Assembly (NCBI RefSeq): GCF_900106555.1
Contig: NZ_FNOE01000003.1
Span: 124,001 to 188,000 of the forward strand
From: Nitrosomonas oligotropha
GTDB lineage: Bacteria; Pseudomonadota; Gammaproteobacteria; Burkholderiales; Nitrosomonadaceae
DNA: 64,000 bases
Reading direction: 5' to 3'
The notes below the pieces were generated by a model. It ran no database searches. It was given only the letters and a program-made list of their open reading frames with translations, and was not told the origin of the DNA. The position numbers and the translations under genes were made by a program. Positions 17,587 to 26,046 of this stretch are shown here, piece after piece; position 1 is the stretch's first letter, and each line of letters begins with the position of its first letter.

Positions 17587-18432
17587 TCATGACTTATTCA
17601 GCGGTGACCACGGATAATTTTCTAAATGCTCCTGTAACTCTTCCGCACGGTAGCGATTGACCCGCAAAGCAGCCAAAACGATCACCATGACGATCGGCAG
17701 GGTAAAAATCAAAATACCGGTCAGCGCGATCAGATATTCGCCGATCCACAGTGTGACTATCCAGTTAAAGACCAGTACCGACAGATACAAAACCGGCCCC
17801 AATAAAGAGCGGAACGGCATGGCAAAAATCCCGCGCGGTGTTTTCCCGTCCCGCTTGCGGTCAATTTGCTGCAAAGCGGCTACCAATAGAAAACTGGTCA
17901 GCAGCCAGCCGAGGTAATTTGAAATCGGCACGCCAAAATGCAACCCTGCTTCGTAGTAACCGTAAATCTGCCCGAGAAACCAGCGATTTCCCTGCAATGC
18001 CACCGGGTCGATGATGATATCCAGGAACGTTTGCAAAAAAGCACCCAATATCAGCGCTGCCCATGAATGCCGGATAGCACGCGTCTCCAGCGTGATCAGA
18101 TCGGTACCCTTGGTCGCTAGCGGTGACAAAATAAACAATGCGGTCGTGTAGCTGCAATAAGTCAGAAAAACGTAAGAGAGTGAATCGAAGAAGGGCACTC
18201 CCCAAACCCACAACTCCTGATGGCTGGTGTCGTCAATGTAATAGTACCAGCCATAAGGAAATCCGGTGGTAATCGAGAGTTTCTCGGAGGTAAAAGCGAT
18301 CAAGTATCCGGCCAGTGTGAAAATCAACGTCTTGCGCCAGCCCAAATGCGGCACACAGGCCAGCAAAAATGCCGCAAAAAAAGTAAATACATAAGGGCGC
18401 ATGACAATGGTGTCAATTGCGGCATCAAACAT
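17587..18432 (-). CDS. Carotenoid biosynthesis protein family (CruF-like, DUF422)
   Basis: A 281-residue membrane protein with about seven hydrophobic segments. The region around KLSITTGFPYGWYYYIDDTS and WVWGVPFFDSLSYVFLTYCSY carries the aromatic-rich signature of PF04240. Characterised members hydrate carotenoid end groups (gamma-carotene 1',2'-hydratase CruF; bisanhydrobacterioruberin hydratase in haloarchaea). AGGAG precedes the ATG. No phytoene synthase, desaturase or cyclase gene lies in the window, so a carotenoid role here is not supported by context, and other members of the family are uncharacterised. Confidence 0.75.
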   Translation of the reverse strand: MFDAAIDTIVMRPYVFTFFAAFLLACVPHLGWRKTLIFTLAGYLIAFTSEKLSITTGFPYGWYYYIDDTSHQELWVWGVPFFDSLSYVFLTYCSYTTALFILSPLATKGTDLITLETRAIRHSWAALILGAFLQTFLDIIIDPVALQGNRWFLGQIYGYYEAGLHFGVPISNYLGWLLTSFLLVAALQQIDRKRDGKTPRGIFAMPFRSLLGPVLYLSVLVFNWIVTLWIGEYLIALTGILIFTLPIVMVIVLAALRVNRYRAEELQEHLENYPWSPLNKS

Positions 18433-18476
18433 GAATAACTCCTAGGCCGATGAACTGTTCAGTCCGTTCGATTTGA

Positions 18477-18508
18477 GCGGATAATCGCCAGTTCCGGCAA
18501 TTATCCGC
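18477..18508. repeat. 9-bp inverted repeat between ppa and the DUF422 gene
   Basis: GCGGATAAT / ATTATCCGC flank a 14-base centre, between the ppa stop and the start of the DUF422 gene. There is no T-tract. A second small hairpin, TTGCTAT/ATAGCAA, lies at 18570-18588. Either could help separate the two minus-strand genes, but neither is a canonical terminator. Confidence 0.4.
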
Positions 18509-18726
18509 AGCATTGGATTGCGATTCCCAGCGTCTTCACAACCTGCCGGGTTTTATTGTCTGGCTGATTTTGCTATGAAGGATAGCAATAAGCTTAATCT
18601 GACAGATGAACAACTAAATAACGAAACGAAGTAAGGCAACGCATGTTCTGCGTTGCTGGATACCTATTCGCGAGATCTTCTACTTTTGCCGTACAGTCCG
18701 TACCTTTGCTCCGGGCATACCGGTGT

Positions 18727-19260
18727 TCAATCTGCGGCTTTCGCCATGTCGATGGCGCGCATCACCATGTCACGCGCTTCGGCGGCATCACCCCAGCGGC
18801 CGACGCGCACCCATTTTTCCGGCTCGAGATCCTTGTAATGCGTAAAGAAATGCTCAATCTGTTGAAACACAATATCGGGCAGATCGTCGCGTTCGCGCAC
18901 ATGGGCGTAATACGGGAAAGTTTTATTATCCGGCACACAGATCAGTTTTTCATCACCGCCATGCTCATCCTCGAGATGCAGTAACGCAATTGGCCGGGCG
19001 CGCACGACGCAACCGGCGAGAAATGGCGAACGGGCAATCACCAGTGCATCGAGCGGATCGCCATCATCGCACAAGGTGTGTGGAACAAAACCGTAATTGG
19101 CCGGATACCGCATGGGCGTATGCAGGATCCGATCCACAAATAATGCACCGGATTTTTTATCAAACTCATATTTGACAGGTTCACCACCGGTTGGTACTTC
19201 GACGATGACGTTGACATCGTTAGGCACATTTCCGCCTACGGGAATAGCGTTGATATCCAT
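18727..19260 (-). CDS. ppa: Inorganic pyrophosphatase, family I
   Basis: It hydrolyses pyrophosphate to two phosphates in the cytoplasm and drives biosynthetic reactions forward. The 177-residue length matches the hexameric bacterial type. The signature active-site segment DDGDPLDALV (about 65-74) is intact, as are the substrate-binding Lys/Arg in VEVPTGGEPVKYEFDK and RYPANYGFVPHT. The start ATG at 19260 follows AAGG with a 9-base gap. It is transcribed alone or with the downstream DUF422 gene, with a 294-base gap and possible hairpins in between. Confidence 0.95.
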   Translation of the reverse strand: MDINAIPVGGNVPNDVNVIVEVPTGGEPVKYEFDKKSGALFVDRILHTPMRYPANYGFVPHTLCDDGDPLDALVIARSPFLAGCVVRARPIALLHLEDEHGGDEKLICVPDNKTFPYYAHVRERDDLPDIVFQQIEHFFTHYKDLEPEKWVRVGRWGDAAEARDMVMRAIDMAKAAD

Positions 19261-19587
19261 GGAATTTGCCTTTTTGCTAGGTTTGAAGTGAGTGACAGAA
19301 GTTGTCGTTCATTGGGTTTGAGTGTACTGAGGAGTGGAAAGGCTGTCAAACCAGCGTTGAAAAACCGCACATTGCAGCCCATGCGTACAGCAACTTAGGA
19401 ATTACGCAATGTTCAATCATTGCCGGTTGCTGGATCGGATGGGCTAAGTTTCCGGGAAATTTGGCGTCGACCGGCATGAGTCCAATTCCGGCTAAAAAAT
19501 GCTCCTTTTCGATGAAAAATTAAAAAGGAAATGGTGCGGCCCGGTTTGCTGATTCATTCGGGATAGCAGCTTTTACACATGTTCGTA
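19261..19587. other. Intergenic region upstream of ppa
   Basis: About 327 bases without a credible gene; it should include the ppa promoter (minus strand). The only plus-strand frame (19302-19523) has unusual composition and no ribosome binding site. No hairpin or recognised motif. Confidence 0.45.
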
Positions 19588-19698
19588 CTACGCTGTTTTC
19601 TTAAACAACTCCAATAAAAACTGATATAGCCACGATCCGCCGTAAGCGATCGCAGCGATCATGAGTATCGCCGCGGCACCATAGATAATTTTGTCCAT
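19588..19698 (-). CDS. Small membrane protein, 36 aa
   Basis: The minus strand reads 36 residues, beginning MDKIIYGAAAILMIAAIAYG and ending FKKTA. There is one predicted transmembrane helix (about residues 5-22) followed by an amphipathic aromatic segment and a basic end, the usual design of bacterial small membrane proteins. GGAG lies 10 bases before the ATG. It falls in an otherwise empty spacer between ppa and the repeat protein gene. No family was recognised; support comes from the ribosome binding site and the TM pattern only. Confidence 0.5.
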   Translation of the reverse strand: MDKIIYGAAAILMIAAIAYGGSWLYQFLLELFKKTA

Positions 19699-19805
19699 CA
19701 CACGCTCACTCCTTTCAGTTCTTCAAGTAATACCTGCGTTGAAACCGGATTTATTGACGCAGATTAACCCCGGCAGTTTACTCGTTTACAGGTTGTTTTT
19801 AGGTA

Positions 19806-20705
19806 CTAGTTCTCGACAAAACAATTTTTTTCGGTCATTTTATTCAGGATGGTGTTGTACAAACCGGCATTCTCCAGCGCAGGTGCAGACACCAGTAGCT
19901 CGGACATTTGCAGGCAATTGACATGGGGCGAATTGATCACCGCTAGTATCAGGAAATGCGTTGGTGAATCACTAGCAGCCACGCGATCGAAAAGATCTTG
20001 CGGAAGCACCGCATTGGCGGCGAGCGCCGACAAGACATAGGTTTTATATAATCCCTGGCGAACGGGATCGGTAGCATTAATATCATTTAGCGTGGCCGCT
20101 ATCAATTTCTCCATCATGGCTCGCGAGATTTTTTGATTACCGGCCAGCCCTGTGACCCGCTCGTAAGTCAGCGCCCCTGCCGCAATTCCTTCCAAAGCCT
20201 CCAGCGTCGTATTGGCATTGGCGCCAACTTGTTGCACCACAGCATTATCGCTGGACACGGCCAGCCTTTCGAGAATAGCCGTTGGCGTTGCTGGATGCTG
20301 GGCTAGCGCGATTTCCACCTCCCGGCGTCCCCAAGGAATCCAGTGTTGACTCACCGCCTCCAGCGCTTGCGGTGCAGATACCGGATTTTTGGCAACCGCT
20401 AACGCACGCTGCTGCGCGAAGAAAACTAACCCCGCGAACAGGAGTACGGCCAGGAATACGGCGGCAAATTGCACATTCCTGCTATTCCATGACGCTTTAC
20501 CGGAACGTAAATCAAGCACGGCAAAAGCGCTATAAACCAACGCCCACCCCACGCCCGCAGCTGGAAAACCATAGAAAGGGATCATGATCAAGCCAATAGC
20601 AGCCGTTGAACTGGCCGACGTGAAAACGGCTTGCACAATGAATATCGTGGTACCCGCGAAACCCGCGTAAGCGCCCGCTTTCAGAAAAGCTGTTCGATTT
20701 TGCAT
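19806..20705 (-). CDS. Membrane-anchored protein with leucine-rich-variant-like repeats
   Basis: The 299-residue product has three hydrophobic segments in its first 105 residues (about 11-33, 38-62 and 82-102). A soluble part follows in which short helical repeats recur: HPATPTAILERLA, NANTTLEALEGIA, then looser copies such as NQKISRAMMEKLI and NAVLPQDLFDRVA. This N-x-x-T/x-x-x-x-L-E-x-L/I-A spacing resembles leucine-rich repeat variant (LRV) or HEAT-like solenoids, which bind proteins. That is an inference from the pattern. Neighbouring genes give no functional hint. Good GGGCGGG upstream of the ATG. Confidence 0.65.
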   Translation of the reverse strand: MQNRTAFLKAGAYAGFAGTTIFIVQAVFTSASSTAAIGLIMIPFYGFPAAGVGWALVYSAFAVLDLRSGKASWNSRNVQFAAVFLAVLLFAGLVFFAQQRALAVAKNPVSAPQALEAVSQHWIPWGRREVEIALAQHPATPTAILERLAVSSDNAVVQQVGANANTTLEALEGIAAGALTYERVTGLAGNQKISRAMMEKLIAATLNDINATDPVRQGLYKTYVLSALAANAVLPQDLFDRVAASDSPTHFLILAVINSPHVNCLQMSELLVSAPALENAGLYNTILNKMTEKNCFVEN

Positions 20706-20881
20706 CCCGCCCTTCTTCTTGAATTACCTTGTCTCGAGTGCTCAAATTGCACAATACAATGCGCTTTGGTTATTGGCATCTGACTGGTAATGGCAAAATC
20801 CGGAGAAAAGCGCCGAATCGGTTGTTTGCATTTTATGGTGCTCATACGAGATGCAGTAACAGCACACCATGATGAAACGAC

Positions 20882-20914
20882 ACGAGCAAGTGCAAGTCAC
20901 TTGCACTTGCTCGT
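20882..20914. terminator. Perfect 33-base palindrome downstream of the DUF2780-like gene
   Basis: Two 16-base arms beginning ACGAGCAAGTGCAAGT and its exact complement are separated by one base. On the minus strand it lies 24 bases past the stop of the lipoprotein gene that ends at 20938. Transcribed RNA would form a very stable hairpin. The T-tract is short (CGTTT on the plus strand), so termination is inferred, and a protein-binding palindrome cannot be excluded. Confidence 0.55.
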
Positions 20915-20937
20915 TTCCATTAATCAAACTCTGGAGT

Positions 20938-21504
20938 TTAACGGGCAGTCACAGCGGATTGCAGCAGATTAGCCGTTGCCTGTCCGCTTGTTTTGCTCAC
21001 ATAGTTGGTAATTACCGGAATGAATTTTCCCACCATATCAGGGGAAAGATTCAATTGCTGAAATGATGCAGCAAGTGCAGCCGCACTGCCGAGTGTGCTA
21101 TTACCGCCCGCTAACGCGGATAGATTGGACATGGCGGGTGCGGCGCCCAGCATTGTACTCATTCCGGGAACAGACCGGGACAATGACGAAAATGCCTGCG
21201 GATTCATATTGCTTTGCGCCATTTGAAATATCGCTCCGGCGCCACCCAAGGCCTGCTGCGGCGAGACACCAAGACGGTGAGCCAGAATATCCACCAGACC
21301 AATCTGCGCAGCTCCTTCAGCGTTACCGGCAACTGCAGCACCGGCATTAAGCACTTGTTTGCCGCTCTGCGCCGCGCTTTCTATCGTTGATAGACTTTGA
21401 TTGACCGCACCCACAGGATTCGTACCGCCGGTATTGGTCGCGCAGCCCGTAACTGCCGACAAAATGATCACGGCGCCTAATTGAACGTAATTGCTTTTTT
21501 TCAT
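20938..21504 (-). CDS. DUF2780-like predicted lipoprotein (VcgC/VcgE type)
   Basis: The product of about 188 residues starts at the second of two adjacent ATG codons; AAGGAG lies 5 bases before it. The signal peptide ends in the lipobox VTGC, followed by an Ala/Gly-rich linker. The C-terminal domain (from VDILAHRLGVSPQQALGGAGAIFQMA to FIPVITNYVSKTSG) matches the DUF2780 pattern of small secreted proteins of unknown function. The frame is open to 21666, but the upstream part has no lipobox-compatible start. A strong palindrome follows the stop. Confidence 0.7.
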   Translation of the reverse strand: MKKSNYVQLGAVIILSAVTGCATNTGGTNPVGAVNQSLSTIESAAQSGKQVLNAGAAVAGNAEGAAQIGLVDILAHRLGVSPQQALGGAGAIFQMAQSNMNPQAFSSLSRSVPGMSTMLGAAPAMSNLSALAGGNSTLGSAAALAASFQQLNLSPDMVGKFIPVITNYVSKTSGQATANLLQSAVTAR

Positions 21505-22094
21505 CATAACTCCTTCTCGTGTATAGATATGTGATCGATGACTATTGTCATAATAGATTTGTGCTGAGAATAAAAAATATTTTAGCCTCTCTGAACCAGC
21601 AGAGTTAATAATATCCGATAAGCTACCATAGTTCCTTCGCAAGTGCATCAGGCTGTTTCCCGGCACCCTTTAAATTCTCATTAACCGGTGCGCCGCCGCT
21701 TAATAAAACTCTAAACCATCGTAACCACGCCGGCTATCGCTATAAAAATGCTTGCAATGGATAACTTTGCGGAACAATTTCTAACGCTGCTTACAGCATT
21801 GCCAGGTGCTTAGCATCCTAAGACCCGACATAACCTGGGGTTTCTTTAATATATGTGTAAGACAACGCTGATATAAATTTTTTCTTCTTTTTGTTAATTT
21901 ATTCTCCTCCCTCTTGATTCCTTCCACACAGCGTTCCGAAATTTTAGACATAGTTATCAATAGAGGATGTTTGTTCAAACCAATACATTACATTCGAAAA
22001 TTTATTGGTTTTTAGAAAAAATCACCGCAAAAGAGGTATTGAATTTCAAGTAATAGTCTATTCGAAATAATTAGTTGCAGGAGACTGGGAACGT
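21505..22094. other. 590-base divergent intergenic region upstream of the GGDEF-EAL gene
   Basis: An AT-rich spacer between the divergent DUF2780-like lipoprotein gene and the GGDEF-EAL gene. The only frame of note (21781-21978, minus) lacks a ribosome binding site and looks like chance. CAGGAGACTGGG just before 22095 is a good ribosome binding site for the GGDEF-EAL gene. No promoter, hairpin or RNA gene was recognised with confidence, but the length leaves room for regulatory elements. Confidence 0.5.
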
Positions 22095-24536
22095 ATGAGC
22101 GGATACATCAAGATACTGATCGTTGAAGACGAAAAAATTGTTGCGCTTGACCTGAAAAGACGTCTGACAAAATTAGGCTATCAAGTTACCGGAATGGCTG
22201 CCAGCGGCCAGAAAGCACTGGCGCTGGTGGACCAGGAGATCCCCAATATTGTGTTGATGGACATTCATATTCAAGGGGATATGGATGGCGTTGAAGTGGC
22301 GGATCAGCTGCAAAAAGCCCATAGCATCCCAATCATATACTTGACCGCTTACTCCGAAGAAAAAACCGTGAATCGGGCGAAAGCGACCAAGCCCTACGGT
22401 TATTTATTAAAGCCATTCTCCGACAGAGAGCTGCACATCATCATCCAAGTCAGTATAGAGCGTTACGAAAACGATATTCTGTTAAAAAAGAATGAGCAGC
22501 ACTTTCGTCTCGCACTGGAAGCGGCGCGCTTGGGCACCTGGGAAGTAACGAAAGAATCTCGTGAGATATTCATGGGTAAAAGCCCTGAAGGAACCATAGA
22601 ACCGATATCCGACTGGGAAAGTTTCTTTCTTTCAATAGACGAAACAGACAAGCCAAAAGTATCTGACTTTATCGATAAATTGCGCAATAAAAAGGGCTTG
22701 GCTGCTGAAATAGAATTCCGCGTTAGCCCTGATACCGGAAAAAGCTGCTGGTACAAGTTATATGGCAAATCGTTTAAAAATAGTGATGCAGGAAAGCATC
22801 AGATCGTCGGTATCTTACAGGAAACAACCGAGAACCGTCTTGCAAAAGACCGCCTGGCGCAAGCCGCTACTGTTTTTGAATGCGCATCGGAAGGCATCAT
22901 CATTCTCAACAAAAATAGAAAATTTAATTGCGCCAATAGCGCCTTTTATAAGATCACCGGATTTCAGCCCCACAATCTCCGGAATAAGGAGTTACCGTTT
23001 CTTACCAGCCGTTCCTTGAGTAAGAATATTTACAATAGCATATGGCAAAGTATTGATAAGCATGGCCATTGGCGAGGAGAAATCACGGCATTCAAGAAAA
23101 ATAATGAGACAATATTTGTCTGGCTGACGATTGGACTCATTCCCGCCGAAGCAAATGAAGAACAGCAATTCGTCGTCATGATATCCGATATTACGGCGAT
23201 CCGCGAAACGCAGGAACAGTTATCGCATATTGCGTACTACGATAATCTGACCAACTTGCCCAATCGCATGCTGATCATGGATCGGCTTCAATTGGCGCTG
23301 GCAAAAGCCATACGGAGTTCCTCGTTTCTTGGCGTGCTGTTCATTGACCTCGACAACTTTAAGAGAATCAATGACACCCTGGGGCATACACACGGAGATT
23401 CGATGCTCTGCTTTGTGGCGCAGAGAATGCTCTCCGTGCTACGGCAAAGCGATACTTTGGGCCGATTGGGAGGTGATGAGTTTATCGTCATTGTGACGAA
23501 TGCTGAATCCCGCGATGCCTTGGTAATCGTCGCGGAAAAAATACTGGAATGTCTTTCCCATCCCATTGTCATCAGTAACATGGAAGTCGTCCCATCGTGC
23601 AGTATCGGTATCAGCGCATACCCGGATCATTCCTCACATCATGATGAATTAGTGCAAATGGCGGATACCGCCATGTACGAAGCAAAAAACAAAGGGCGCA
23701 ACAGTTACGCTTTTTATCATCCATCCCTGACACAAAAAGCCGCTCATTATTTGACGCGGGAACGGGAACTGCATCACGCTTTAATTAAAAATGAATTTCT
23801 GCTGCATTATCAACCGCAATTTTCTTTATCGCAGAAAAAAATAACCGGCGTGGAAGCGTTAATCCGCTGGCAGCATCCGGAAAAGGGTTTGTTATCTCCC
23901 GCTGAAATTATTCCGGTTGCCGAAACGAGCAGGCTGATCGTGGAAATCGGTAACTGGATCCTGACGGAAGCATGCAAGCAACTCAAACAATGGCGAGATA
24001 GAGGTTTTTGCGATATCCGCATTGCGGTCAATATCTCGATACGTCAACTCGCCGATAAAGATTTGCAGCAATTTATTGCAGAACTATTGCAACAGTACGC
24101 ATTGCCAGCCCAGTCACTTGAGCTGGAGATAACGGAATCCTGTCTGCAAAATGAATTGATTTATATCCGATGTTTAGAACAATTGGAGAGTCTGGGTATA
24201 CCGATTTCCATCGATGATTTTGGCACCGGTTATTCCTGCTTGAGTTCATTGAAAAACCTTCCGATACGGCGGCTGAAAATCGATCAGAGCTTCGTCAAGG
24301 GCATACCTTATGATACGAATGATTGCGCCATTGCAGCAGCTATTCTGGCATTGGCTCAGAAACTGAATCTGCAGGTAACTGCGGAAGGTATCGAGACTTA
24401 CGAGCAAGCCGATTTTCTCGGTAATCTTGGATGCGATGAGTTGCAAGGTTACTTGCTGAGTAAACCGGTAGATTCCGAACAGATACCTTATTTGATCCAG
24501 AAACTGCCGGATCGCCTGAGCTCCCTGAAGTTCTAG
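22095..24536 (+). CDS. Receiver-PAS-PAS-GGDEF-EAL cyclic-di-GMP protein
   Basis: An 813-residue cytoplasmic signalling protein. The receiver domain (1-125) has the acidic pocket EDE and phosphoacceptor Asp56 (VLMDIHI). It resembles receivers that pair with HisKA_2/HWE kinases. PAS-type domains follow (about 140-255 and 257-380), then the diguanylate cyclase GGDEF domain with an intact GGDEF at about 458 and an intact inhibitory I-site RQSD five residues before it. The EAL phosphodiesterase domain has EALIRW (about 585), the ITES glutamate motif, DDFGTGYS (about 706) and AEGIET. Both enzyme sites look catalytically competent, so net synthesis or breakdown of cyclic-di-GMP cannot be called. A histidine kinase gene follows by 38 bases and is the likely partner. 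No transmembrane segments. Confidence 0.93.
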   Translation: MSGYIKILIVEDEKIVALDLKRRLTKLGYQVTGMAASGQKALALVDQEIPNIVLMDIHIQGDMDGVEVADQLQKAHSIPIIYLTAYSEEKTVNRAKATKPYGYLLKPFSDRELHIIIQVSIERYENDILLKKNEQHFRLALEAARLGTWEVTKESREIFMGKSPEGTIEPISDWESFFLSIDETDKPKVSDFIDKLRNKKGLAAEIEFRVSPDTGKSCWYKLYGKSFKNSDAGKHQIVGILQETTENRLAKDRLAQAATVFECASEGIIILNKNRKFNCANSAFYKITGFQPHNLRNKELPFLTSRSLSKNIYNSIWQSIDKHGHWRGEITAFKKNNETIFVWLTIGLIPAEANEEQQFVVMISDITAIRETQEQLSHIAYYDNLTNLPNRMLIMDRLQLALAKAIRSSSFLGVLFIDLDNFKRINDTLGHTHGDSMLCFVAQRMLSVLRQSDTLGRLGGDEFIVIVTNAESRDALVIVAEKILECLSHPIVISNMEVVPSCSIGISAYPDHSSHHDELVQMADTAMYEAKNKGRNSYAFYHPSLTQKAAHYLTRERELHHALIKNEFLLHYQPQFSLSQKKITGVEALIRWQHPEKGLLSPAEIIPVAETSRLIVEIGNWILTEACKQLKQWRDRGFCDIRIAVNISIRQLADKDLQQFIAELLQQYALPAQSLELEITESCLQNELIYIRCLEQLESLGIPISIDDFGTGYSCLSSLKNLPIRRLKIDQSFVKGIPYDTNDCAIAAAILALAQKLNLQVTAEGIETYEQADFLGNLGCDELQGYLLSKPVDSEQIPYLIQKLPDRLSSLKF

Positions 24537-24574
24537 ACTACCCCCACTTCTTCACACCAGGATTAAATAGCGAT

Positions 24575-25975
24575 ATGCCGCCACCCCGATTCAGAAGCTT
24601 GAGCAATACCGAGGAAATGATGCATCTTGCTGTGGAAGCTTCTCCCAATGGCATGGTCATGACCGGTTGTGATGGAAAAATTGTCATGGTGAATTCCGCC
24701 ACGGAAAAGCTATTCGGCTATTCCAGGCAGGAATTAATCGGTCATTCCATCGAAATGCTTATCCCCGAACGATTCCGCCGACATCATCCCGGCTATCGGG
24801 AAGCTTATATCAGCGAATCAAAATCGCGTTCCATGGGGCATGGCAGGGATCTTTACGGCCTGCACAAAAGCGGCAAGGAATTCCCAGTTGAAGTTGGTCT
24901 GAATCCCGTGGAAACCGAACATGACGGCATTTTTGTGCTGGCCGCCATCGTCGATATTACCGATCGCAAGCATGCCGAGGAAATGATATACCTCGCAGTC
25001 GAGGCTTCTCCGAACGGTATGGTGATGACCAATCATGAAGGAAAAATTATGATGGTAAATTCCACTACTGAAGAACTATTCGGTTACCACCGGGGAGAAT
25101 TACTGGGTCAACCGATTGAAATTTTGATACCGGAATCACATCGCGCCCATCATCCGTCATTAAGAAGTAATTATCTGCAATATCCCAGCACGCGCGCAAT
25201 GGGGCATGGCAGAGATCTGCATGGGGCGCACAAAAACGGCAAAGAATTTCCAGTCGAAGTAGGCTTGAATCCGATCCAAACGCCCAGAGGTGTTATGGTG
25301 CTTGCGTCCGTTATCGACATTACTGAGCGGAAATCTCAAGAGGAACAACTCAAAGCAGCATTGAAGGAGAAAGATTTATTGCTATCGGAAATTCATCACA
25401 GGGTTAAAAACAACCTTCAAATCATCGATAGCCTACTCGGAATGCAATCCGATATGCTGGATAATAATACGGCTGCTATATCCGTTTTAAAAGAAAGTCA
25501 GAACCGGGTGAAATCCATGGCGCTGATTCACCAGATCTTATATCAATCATTGGATTTTTCCCGCGTTGATTTTTCCGGTTTCATCCAATCCCTGGTTGAT
25601 AACTTATCCGTTTCCTATGCGCTGGATACGTCGAGAATCGTTATAAATATCGATACCGATCAGGAAGTGCTTCTTCCCATCGATGTCAGTATTCCATTGG
25701 GATTGATTCTAAACGAGCTTTGCACGAACGCCATGAAGTATGCATTTACTGAAAACCGGGGCGGCCATATCGATATCAGCCTTAAACGCCAGAATCAAGG
25801 ACAACTGCTGGTATGTCTTAGCGATGACGGTGTAGGGATACCGGACGATTTCGATATTGAAAATACCCAATCCCTGGGTTTACAACTTGTTCAGTTACTC
25901 AGTGAGCAAATTTCCGCGGAACTCACTATTCATCGTAAAAATCCGACCCGTTTTTCGCTGATTGTTCCACTCTGA
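24575..25975 (+). CDS. Double-PAS sensor histidine kinase, HisKA_2 type
   Basis: A 466-residue soluble kinase. Two consecutive PAS domains (about 12-135 and 138-255) are strikingly alike. Each opens with AVEASPNGMVMT, has a MVNS-(A/T)TE-x-LFGY core and ends in a PVEVGLNP strand, pointing to a recent tandem duplication. The dimerisation and phosphoacceptor domain is of HisKA_2 type, with His in EIHHRVKNNLQ (about 274). The ATPase has N-box LNELCTNAMKY and G-box SDDGVGIPDD. There are no membrane segments, so it senses a cytoplasmic signal; the PAS ligands are unknown. It follows the receiver-GGDEF-EAL gene and probably phosphorylates its receiver. Confidence 0.92.
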   Translation: MPPPRFRSLSNTEEMMHLAVEASPNGMVMTGCDGKIVMVNSATEKLFGYSRQELIGHSIEMLIPERFRRHHPGYREAYISESKSRSMGHGRDLYGLHKSGKEFPVEVGLNPVETEHDGIFVLAAIVDITDRKHAEEMIYLAVEASPNGMVMTNHEGKIMMVNSTTEELFGYHRGELLGQPIEILIPESHRAHHPSLRSNYLQYPSTRAMGHGRDLHGAHKNGKEFPVEVGLNPIQTPRGVMVLASVIDITERKSQEEQLKAALKEKDLLLSEIHHRVKNNLQIIDSLLGMQSDMLDNNTAAISVLKESQNRVKSMALIHQILYQSLDFSRVDFSGFIQSLVDNLSVSYALDTSRIVINIDTDQEVLLPIDVSIPLGLILNELCTNAMKYAFTENRGGHIDISLKRQNQGQLLVCLSDDGVGIPDDFDIENTQSLGLQLVQLLSEQISAELTIHRKNPTRFSLIVPL

Positions 25976-26046
25976 AAGGATTGCATGGCATTGCTTAAAA
26001 CCACTCAAGCGCGCTTTGAAACCCGCAGTATCCAATGAGTACTCTA

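Noticed and set aside
19302-19523. 73-codon plus-strand ORF upstream of ppa
   Set aside because: Unusual residue mix, no ribosome binding site, no similarity recognised.
21781-21978. 65-codon minus-strand ORF, Lys/Arg-rich
   Set aside because: No ribosome binding site and no recognisable pattern; probably chance in an AT-rich spacer.
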